NCBI GenBank assembly: GCA_905479595.1
Contig: CAJQND010000287.1
Coordinates: 1-5,107 of the forward strand
Source of the DNA: an uncultured Hyphomicrobiales bacterium
GTDB taxonomy: Bacteria > Pseudomonadota > Alphaproteobacteria > Rhizobiales > CAJQND01
Reading direction: 5' to 3'
Length of the DNA stretch: 5,107 bases
Below are positions 1 through 5,107 of the stretch, piece by piece (positions within the stretch are counted from its first letter, which is position 1; every line of letters starts with the position of its first letter). The position numbers and the translations under genes were made by a program. The notes under the pieces are model-generated. The model was given only the letters and a program-made list of their open reading frames with translations. It had not been told where the DNA came from and searched no databases.

Positions 1-1488
1 ATCGGCGATGGTGCCATGAGTGCAGGCATGGCCTACGAGGCTATGAACAATGCCGGAGCGTTGGACAGCCGATTAACGGTCATTCTGAACGACAACCGCA
101 TGTCGATTGCGCCAGCAGTTGGCGCACTGTCCAATTACCTGTCGTGGCTGGTTTCCTCACGCTCTTTCCTCAACTTGCGCGACATTGGCAAGCACCTGGC
201 GGAAAGGTTCCCGAAATACCTGAAAGAAACCGCTGAGCGTGCCGATGAGTTCGCGCGCACCATGCTGTTTGGTGGAACCCTGTTCGAAGAGCTTGGGTTT
301 TATTATGTGGGACCGGTAGACGGCCATAATGTCGACAGTCTGGTTTCTATCCTGGAGAACGTTCGCGATGCGGACACTATGGGACCGATCCTCGTGCATG
401 TGGTTACCGAAAAGGGCAAAGGACATCCCTTTGCCGAGCCGCAACAGGAAAAATATCATGCGGTCAACAAATTTGATCTGACCACTAAAGAATTCAAGAA
501 GGCCACTCCAAATGCGCCGAGCTACACCTCGATCTTTGCCCAGGCGCTGATCAAGGAAGCTGAAAAGGACGATAAGATCGTCGCCATTACCGCTGCAATG
601 CCGTCGGGCACCGGAGTTGACAAGTTCGAAGAACATTTTCCGGACCGCACTTTCGACGTTGGCATTGCAGAGCAGCACGCGGTTACATTTGCTGCCGGAT
701 TGGCAACGGAAGGCTACAAGCCGTTCGCTGCGATTTATTCCACGTTCCTGCAACGAGCCTATGACCAGGTGGTCCATGATGTGGCGCTGCAAAGCTTGCC
801 GGTACGCTTCGCTATAGACAGAGCTGGACTGGTCGGCGCTGACGGTGCGACCCATGCTGGCAGTTTTGATCTGACCTATTTGTGCTGCCTCCCGAACATT
901 GTGGTTATGGCGGCTGCAGATGAAGCAGAACTGATGCATATGGTTGCTACCGCAGCCAAGATTGACGACAGACCTTCAGCGGTGCGCTATCCGCGCGGTG
1001 AAGGCGTGGGTGTCGAATTACCTGATGAAGGTGTTCCGCTGGAAATCGGCAAAGGGCGGATCGTCAAAGAAGGTACAAAGGTTGCATTACTGTCGCTTGG
1101 TGCCCGCTTGCAGCCATGCCTGGATGCAGCTGAAGAGCTGCAAGCCCACGGGCTTTCCACAACGGTTGCCGATGCCCGCTTTGCCAAACCACTTGATACC
1201 GATCTTATTCGTGATCTGGCGACCTCTCATGAAGTGCTGGTCACAGTGGAAGAGGGATCAGTTGGTGGCTTTGGATCTCATGTATTGAATTTCCTGGCGG
1301 GCGAGAACCTGCTCGATAAGGGAGCGCGCGTGCGCACCATGAATTTGCCAGATATTTTTGTGGCCCATGGCGACCCTCAGGGCCAGTATGATGAAGCAGG
1401 CCTCAACGCACCACATATTGTTGATGAAGTTTTTGCCGCTCTGGAAATTGACCGTGCAAAGGCAGGCAGCCAGCAAGCCAAGGCTTAG
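1..1488 (+). CDS. dxs: 1-deoxy-D-xylulose-5-phosphate synthase, 5'-truncated by the window edge
   Basis: Dxs condenses pyruvate with glyceraldehyde 3-phosphate to DXP, the thiamine-diphosphate-dependent first step of the cytoplasmic MEP isoprenoid pathway. The frame is open from base 1, so 495 residues are visible; the ATG at 16 is internal, because the preceding codons read IGDGA. That GDG (bases 4-12) and the Asn of ILNDN (94-96) form the ThDP/Mg-binding motif with the E. coli Dxs spacing (Asp152 to Asn181), so about 149 N-terminal residues lie upstream. Other family landmarks are GTLFEELGFYYVGPVDGHN (about 277-333), the IAEQHAVTFAAG block with the catalytic Glu codon at 670-672, YSTFLQRAYDQ, DRAGLVGADGATHAG (817-861), AVRYPRGEGVGVELP and the transketolase C-terminal domain with TVEEGSVGGFGSHV. 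It ends with TAG at 1486-1488. The inferred full length of about 645 residues is normal for the family. hpnD follows after 22 bases, suggesting cotranscription and precursor supply for hopanoids. No motif is damaged. Confidence 0.97.
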   Translation: MGDGAMSAGMAYEAMNNAGALDSRLTVILNDNRMSIAPAVGALSNYLSWLVSSRSFLNLRDIGKHLAERFPKYLKETAERADEFARTMLFGGTLFEELGFYYVGPVDGHNVDSLVSILENVRDADTMGPILVHVVTEKGKGHPFAEPQQEKYHAVNKFDLTTKEFKKATPNAPSYTSIFAQALIKEAEKDDKIVAITAAMPSGTGVDKFEEHFPDRTFDVGIAEQHAVTFAAGLATEGYKPFAAIYSTFLQRAYDQVVHDVALQSLPVRFAIDRAGLVGADGATHAGSFDLTYLCCLPNIVVMAAADEAELMHMVATAAKIDDRPSAVRYPRGEGVGVELPDEGVPLEIGKGRIVKEGTKVALLSLGARLQPCLDAAEELQAHGLSTTVADARFAKPLDTDLIRDLATSHEVLVTVEEGSVGGFGSHVLNFLAGENLLDKGARVRTMNLPDIFVAHGDPQGQYDEAGLNAPHIVDEVFAALEIDRAKAGSQQAKA

Positions 1489-1510
1489 GGCACAGTCTGC
1501 CGGAAAATTG

Positions 1511-2383
1511 ATGCTAATGAACCAAACTCTCCGCGTTGACGACCACGCCGAAGTGGCTGAAATTGTGCGCCAGGCATCAACGTCATTCTTTGGCGCAATG
1601 CGTATCCTGCCTCTGGTAAGACGCCAGGCGATTTTTGCGGTTTATGCGTTCTGCCGCGTGGTTGACGATATCGCTGATGACGACGACCTTTCACCGGAAA
1701 TCCGCCAGAAGGGCCTTGAAGAATGGCGTGGCCGGATCGACGCTGTATATGAAGGTGCACCTGAGGGAGCTATCGCCAGGGTTCTGTCGGCAAGCGTACG
1801 GCAGTACGGACTGGAAAAAGATGATTTTCTAGCCGTAATTGATGGGATGGAAATGGATACCGTCGCCGCGATCATGGCACCTGAACGTGATATTTTCGAA
1901 CTTTACTGTGACCGTGTCGCATGTGCCGTCGGCAGGTTATGCGTGCGGATTTTTGGTGAAACGAGCACCCATGGCCGAGACCTGGCTAACGCACAAGGAC
2001 GTGCGTTGCAGATCACCAATATATTGCGCGATGTCCATGAAGATGCCGAGCGGGGACGGTTATACCTGCCAAGGGATTTGCTTGTGGCGCAGGGAATTTC
2101 TGCAACGTCCCCTCAAGATGTCATTACCAATCCAAATTATGTGAAAGTTTGGCGGGAACTTGCCAGCGAGGCGCAAAACTGGTTCGCACAAACCGACACG
2201 ATCCTGCGCAATTGCGATCGCAAAGCGACCAGGCCATCGCGCATCATGCTGGAGGTTTACCGGCGGGTTTTGGAGCGGATGATGCAACTCTCCGATGCTG
2301 AAATCGCCGATCCAGCAGTTTCCAAACGTTTGGTAAGTGGCCGGGAAAAACTGCTTATTGCCCTGCGCTACGGGCTATTTTGA
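1511..2383 (+). CDS. hpnD: Presqualene diphosphate synthase HpnD (squalene/phytoene synthase family)
   Basis: HpnD is expected to join two farnesyl diphosphates head-to-head into presqualene diphosphate, the entry step of the bacterial HpnCDE route to squalene. From ATG 1511 it has 290 residues, about family length. Visible are SFFGAMRILPLVRRQAIFAVYAFCR (residues 25-49), the first Mg-binding Asp-rich motif DDIADDDD (52-59), YCDRVACAVGRL (from 132), and the second motif NILRDVHEDAERGRLYLP (from 170; Asp174 and Asp178). The end, EKLLIALRYGLF, is also typical. These words fit HpnD better than HpnC, whose first motif usually sits in an FYRFARTADDIADD-like context; a carotenoid CrtB/CrtM role is less likely given hpnE and shc downstream. 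The frame is open back to 1358 inside dxs, but homology starts only near residue 15. ATG 1511 was chosen because a GGA (1502-1504) lies 6 bases ahead; ATG 1517 is the alternative. Confidence 0.93.
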   Translation: MLMNQTLRVDDHAEVAEIVRQASTSFFGAMRILPLVRRQAIFAVYAFCRVVDDIADDDDLSPEIRQKGLEEWRGRIDAVYEGAPEGAIARVLSASVRQYGLEKDDFLAVIDGMEMDTVAAIMAPERDIFELYCDRVACAVGRLCVRIFGETSTHGRDLANAQGRALQITNILRDVHEDAERGRLYLPRDLLVAQGISATSPQDVITNPNYVKVWRELASEAQNWFAQTDTILRNCDRKATRPSRIMLEVYRRVLERMMQLSDAEIADPAVSKRLVSGREKLLIALRYGLF

Positions 2384-2386
2384 TAA

Positions 2387-3640
2387 ATGACGCGCGCGCA
2401 CATCATAGGTGCTGGCCTTTCTGGACTTTCGGCAGCGATTGAACTTGCCGCTGAAGGTTTTCAGGTTGTTGTACACGAAGCTGCTGGCGAAGCTGGCGGG
2501 CGGTGTCGCACATTCCATGATCCGGCACTCGATTGCCTGATTGACAATGGCAATCACCTATTGCTGTCTGGCAACCATTCAGCGATGGGCTTTCTCGACC
2601 GTGTGGATGCGCGCGACCGGCTTTTGGGGCCACCCGAAGCCCGGTTCAATTTCACAGACATCAAAACCGGCGAACATTGGTGCGTAAGACCCAACAAAGG
2701 GCCAATACCCTGGTGGATATTTTCCCCCTCACGCCGGGTTGCAGGCACCAAAGCTGCAGACTATATCGCCGCGCGCAAACTTCTGAGCGCCAAACCCAGT
2801 GACCGTTTTACCGATATCATCCCCCCAAGCGGTGCGCTTTATGAGCGATTTTGGGATCCATTGGTCGTTGGTGCACTGAACATCAGTCCCGACCTTGCGG
2901 CGGCAATATTGTTGAAACCTGTTTTGCTGGAAACCTTCGCAAAAGGGGCAGATTCATGCCGCCCGTTGGTTGCCAAAACTGGCCTCGGAGATACTTTCGT
3001 GACCCCTGCCCTGGAATATCTCGACAAATTGAGCGCAAGCGTGCGGTTTGGCAGCCGTGTAAAGACCATTGAAACGGATGGACGCCGGGTAACGTCGCTA
3101 AAAGGGGTTGAGGAACATATCGGATCAGATGATGTGGTCGTCATGGCAGTGCCGTGGTGGATCGCTGACCGCACACTTCCCGGGTTTTCCGGACCAACCG
3201 CTTGCGAGCCTATATTGAATGTCCATTTCCGACTTGATGCACCAATATCTGGTTACGAAAATGACCCGGTGCTCGGGGTGACTGGCGGGATTGCCCAATG
3301 GCTTTTTGTGCGTGGTGATGTTGTATCCGTGACTGTATCAGCGGCAGCAAAACACACACAGACAAAAAATGACGCCATGGCGGCGGCGATCTGGAATGAT
3401 GTGCGAATTGCGTTGAAACTTGGTGATTTACCTCTGCCGCGCTGGCGCGTGATCAAGGAACACCGTGCCACGTTCCGTCAGACGCCAGATGAGGTTAAAA
3501 AACGCCCATCGACGCAAACAGGTTTTCGCAATCTATTTTTAGCGGGTGACTGGACAGATACTGGCCTTCCGGCCACAATTGAAGGTTCAATTCGTTCAGG
3601 AAAAATTGCAGCAAGGCTTGCGTTTGCCGCAGTTTCTTGA
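2387..3640 (+). CDS. hpnE: Hydroxysqualene dehydroxylase HpnE (squalene-associated FAD-dependent oxidoreductase)
   Basis: HpnE belongs to the FAD-dependent amine-oxidase/phytoene-desaturase fold. In the known HpnCDE pathway it reduces hydroxysqualene to squalene, although it is often annotated as a 'desaturase'. The 417-residue length is usual. At the N-terminus are the Rossmann motif GAGLSG (residues 8-13), an acidic residue at 31 suited to binding the FAD ribose, and GGRCR (37-41). The HpnE-specific stretch DNGNHLLLSGN follows from residue 53, then PWWIFSP, ADYIAARKLL, LYERFWDPLVVGALN and CRPLVAKTGLGDTFV. The second FAD-binding segment closes the protein: LFLAGDWTDTGLPATIEGS plus IRSGKIAARLA (383-413). 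No signal peptide or clear transmembrane helix is seen; the enzyme probably works at the membrane surface on a lipid substrate. ATG 2387 is 3 bases after the hpnD stop and lacks a strong Shine-Dalgarno, which suggests translational coupling. It ends with TGA at 3638-3640. Confidence 0.94.
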   Translation: MTRAHIIGAGLSGLSAAIELAAEGFQVVVHEAAGEAGGRCRTFHDPALDCLIDNGNHLLLSGNHSAMGFLDRVDARDRLLGPPEARFNFTDIKTGEHWCVRPNKGPIPWWIFSPSRRVAGTKAADYIAARKLLSAKPSDRFTDIIPPSGALYERFWDPLVVGALNISPDLAAAILLKPVLLETFAKGADSCRPLVAKTGLGDTFVTPALEYLDKLSASVRFGSRVKTIETDGRRVTSLKGVEEHIGSDDVVVMAVPWWIADRTLPGFSGPTACEPILNVHFRLDAPISGYENDPVLGVTGGIAQWLFVRGDVVSVTVSAAAKHTQTKNDAMAAAIWNDVRIALKLGDLPLPRWRVIKEHRATFRQTPDEVKKRPSTQTGFRNLFLAGDWTDTGLPATIEGSIRSGKIAARLAFAAVS

Positions 3641-3703
3641 CATGTAACCGATGCGCGGCGGCAATGTATTTAACATGATGAACCGGACAGGGACTGGGAC
3701 AAC
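3641..3703 (+). promoter_or_regulatory. hpnE-shc leader with probable shc ribosome-binding site
   Basis: This 63-base gap is the largest non-coding stretch in the window. AGGGA at 3689-3693 lies 10 bases before the shc ATG and GGGA at 3696-3699 lies 4 bases before it; either could serve as Shine-Dalgarno, and together they favour ATG 3704 over ATG 3716. A perfect TTGACA hexamer (3637-3642) overlaps the hpnE stop, but no good -10 box stands 16-18 bases downstream; the nearest AT-rich stretch, TATTTAAC (3667-3674), is 24 bases away. A 10-codon ORF, ATG 3675 to TGA 3705-3707, overlaps the shc start as ATGA. There is no hairpin with a T-run, so read-through transcription from hpnE into shc is likely. 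Only the ribosome-binding part is reasonably supported. Confidence 0.45.
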
Positions 3704-5107
3704 ATGACGTCAATAATGAACTCAGGCGGACACGGCTCTGAAAAGGCTGTTCCCAGCGAACCATTCGCCCCGGCGAATGAGAATATCGCTGCGCCTGCGC
3801 TTGCCGATGTCGATGCGCTGATTGACGACGCATCGGGCGCTCTTGCCGTGTTACAGCGCGAAGACGGCCATATAATTTTCGAACTGGAAGCCGATGCCAC
3901 AATCCCATCAGAATATATTCTGATGAACCATTTTATCGGAGACCCGGAGCCGGAAACCGAAACAGAACTGGCCGATCACATTCGCACTTTGCAGTCTGAT
4001 ACCCATGGTGGCTGGCCGTTATTCTTCGAAGGTGATTTTAATATCTCGGCCTCCGTTAAGGCTTATTATGCTCTGAAAATTGCCGGCGATGATGTTGATG
4101 CACCGCATATGCGCCGGGCACGCGGGGCAATTCTCCATCATGGCGGCGCTGAGACCTCAAATGTGTTTACCCGTTATGCCCTGGCGCTGTTTGAGCAGGT
4201 GCCATGGCGCGCTGCCCCGGTTATGCCACCAGAACTAATGCTAATGCCGCGCTGGTTCCCCATGAACATGTGGAAGCTCGCCTATTGGTCGCGCACAGTG
4301 GTTGCGCCATTGCTTATTCTGGCTGCCCTGAAACCGAAAGCGGAAAACCCTCGTGGGATTGATTGCCAGGAACTGTTCGTTACCCCGCCTGAGAAGGTGC
4401 GCAAATGGCACATCAACCCGACCGGTTCAGCGTGGGGCGAGTTCTTTTTAGCACTCGACAAGGTTTTACAACGTGCAGGACCGCTTTTTCCACGCCGTAC
4501 AAGAACCAAGGCATTGCAAAAGGCCATTGATTTCATCAAGCCACGGCTCAATGGCGAAGACGGACTTGGGGCAATTTTCCCGGCAATGGCCAATTCGGTA
4601 ATGGCGTTTCATGCCCTTGGCTATGGCCATGACCATCCTGATTTTATCACCGCACGGCAATCGGTACGCGGATTGCTGACCGAGAAAACCGAAGGCACAG
4701 CAGATAGCCCGGGTAAAACACGTTATTGCCAACCTTGCACGTCGCCAATTTGGGATACTGCACTTGCAGCCCATGCCCTTGCAGAATCCGGCGGCGACGA
4801 AGACGCACCAAGGTTAATTGCCGCGTGCGACTGGCTGGCAGAGCGCCAAATCACCGAAGTCAAAGGAGACTGGGCAGTAAACGCGCCAGACGTGGAGCCC
4901 GGAGGTTGGGCATTCCAGTACAATAATGATCACTATCCGGATGTGGACGATACTGCCGTTGTTGGCATGATCCTTCACCGCGCCGACCCAGAACGTTACG
5001 CGCCGCAAATTGCCCGCGCCATTACCTGGATCGAGGGCATGCAAAGCACCAATGGCGGCTGGGGCGCTTTTGACATCGACAATGACGCCCATTTCCTTAA
5101 CTCCATA
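3704..5107 (+). CDS. shc: Squalene-hopene cyclase, 3'-truncated by the window edge
   Basis: Shc (also called HpnF) cyclises squalene to hopene/diplopterol at the membrane, in one proton-initiated cascade. From ATG 3704 the frame stays open to the last base, giving 468 residues; family members are usually about 630-720, so roughly a quarter to a third is missing. Seen in order are FELEADATIPSEYILMNHF (from about 59), GGWPLFFEGDFNISASVKAYYALK (from 102), VPWRAAPVMPPELMLMPRWFP, a hydrophobic segment TVVAPLLILAALKP (198-211) that may help membrane association, LNGEDGLGAIFPAMANSVMAFHALGY, YCQPCTSPIWDTALA (from 341), PGGWAFQYNNDHY and the catalytic DVDDTAVV. DVDD is residues 413-416 (4940-4951) and matches the DXDD acid of Alicyclobacillus Shc (Asp374-Asp377). 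A good QW repeat, QSTNGGW, lies at 447-453. Two N-terminal QW-like repeats deviate: Q51 to I57 has Ile for the final Trp, and Q97 to W104 has one extra residue. About 35 poorly conserved residues precede the family core. Confidence 0.95.
   Translation, partial: MTSIMNSGGHGSEKAVPSEPFAPANENIAAPALADVDALIDDASGALAVLQREDGHIIFELEADATIPSEYILMNHFIGDPEPETETELADHIRTLQSDTHGGWPLFFEGDFNISASVKAYYALKIAGDDVDAPHMRRARGAILHHGGAETSNVFTRYALALFEQVPWRAAPVMPPELMLMPRWFPMNMWKLAYWSRTVVAPLLILAALKPKAENPRGIDCQELFVTPPEKVRKWHINPTGSAWGEFFLALDKVLQRAGPLFPRRTRTKALQKAIDFIKPRLNGEDGLGAIFPAMANSVMAFHALGYGHDHPDFITARQSVRGLLTEKTEGTADSPGKTRYCQPCTSPIWDTALAAHALAESGGDEDAPRLIAACDWLAERQITEVKGDWAVNAPDVEPGGWAFQYNNDHYPDVDDTAVVGMILHRADPERYAPQIARAITWIEGMQSTNGGWGAFDIDNDAHFLNSI

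Noticed and set aside
157..939. 260-codon open frame on the minus strand inside dxs
   Set aside because: It lies wholly opposite strongly conserved Dxs coding sequence, and its translation has no recognisable domain or plausible gene context. It is a shadow frame.
1358..1510. Upstream extension of the hpnD frame into dxs
   Set aside because: The frame happens to be open, but the extra residues overlap conserved dxs codons and show no similarity to the HpnD family, whose core starts after residue 15 of the chosen start.
1489..1510. Possible terminator between dxs and hpnD
   Set aside because: The 22-base gap contains no stable inverted repeat and no T-run, so transcription probably continues into hpnD.
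2389..2400. Alternating CG run just after the hpnE start
   Set aside because: It is short, encodes ordinary early HpnE residues (Thr-Arg-Ala-His), and has no partner repeat nearby; most likely chance.
3495..3908. Minus-strand 137-codon frame crossing the hpnE-shc junction
   Set aside because: It spans the ends of two well-supported plus-strand genes, and its low-complexity Arg/His/Gln-rich translation resembles no family I recognise.

Overview
The window is an isoprenoid-to-hopanoid gene block, all on the + strand. It reads dxs (5' end missing), then hpnD, hpnE and shc (3' end missing). The encoded proteins look alphaproteobacterial: the Dxs wording, the HpnD/HpnE pair and the squalene-hopene cyclase wording all resemble that class. 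I cannot name a genus from sequence alone. Base composition is moderate (roughly mid-50s % GC by eye) and looks uniform across the four genes, so nothing suggests one gene was recently acquired.

Layout. Positions 1-1488 hold the C-terminal three quarters of 1-deoxy-D-xylulose-5-phosphate synthase, starting at its thiamine-diphosphate GDG motif. After 22 bases comes hpnD (1511-2383), presqualene diphosphate synthase. hpnE (2387-3640), the FAD-dependent squalene-forming oxidoreductase, follows after only 3 bases. A 63-base leader (3641-3703) separates hpnE from shc (3704 to the window edge), which runs past its catalytic DVDD motif and is cut off there. Coding density is nearly complete. No stretch over 300 bases lacks a gene, and I see no RNA gene, mobile element, CRISPR array or convincing terminator.

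How the genes work together. Dxs makes DXP, the first intermediate of the MEP pathway, which yields IPP and DMAPP and, through a prenyltransferase not in this window, farnesyl diphosphate. HpnD joins two farnesyl diphosphates into presqualene diphosphate. HpnC (not in this window) would convert that to hydroxysqualene, HpnE would convert hydroxysqualene to squalene, and Shc would cyclise squalene to hopene/diplopterol, the hopanoid core lipid. Same-strand order and short gaps suggest one transcript that couples precursor supply to use.

This is a known pathway, and I found no evidence of an undescribed system. The points worth a second look are the direct dxs-hpnD junction with hpnC missing from its usual place, the stacked in-frame stop codons between hpnD and hpnE, the small overlapping ORF in the shc leader, and altered QW repeats in the cyclase.
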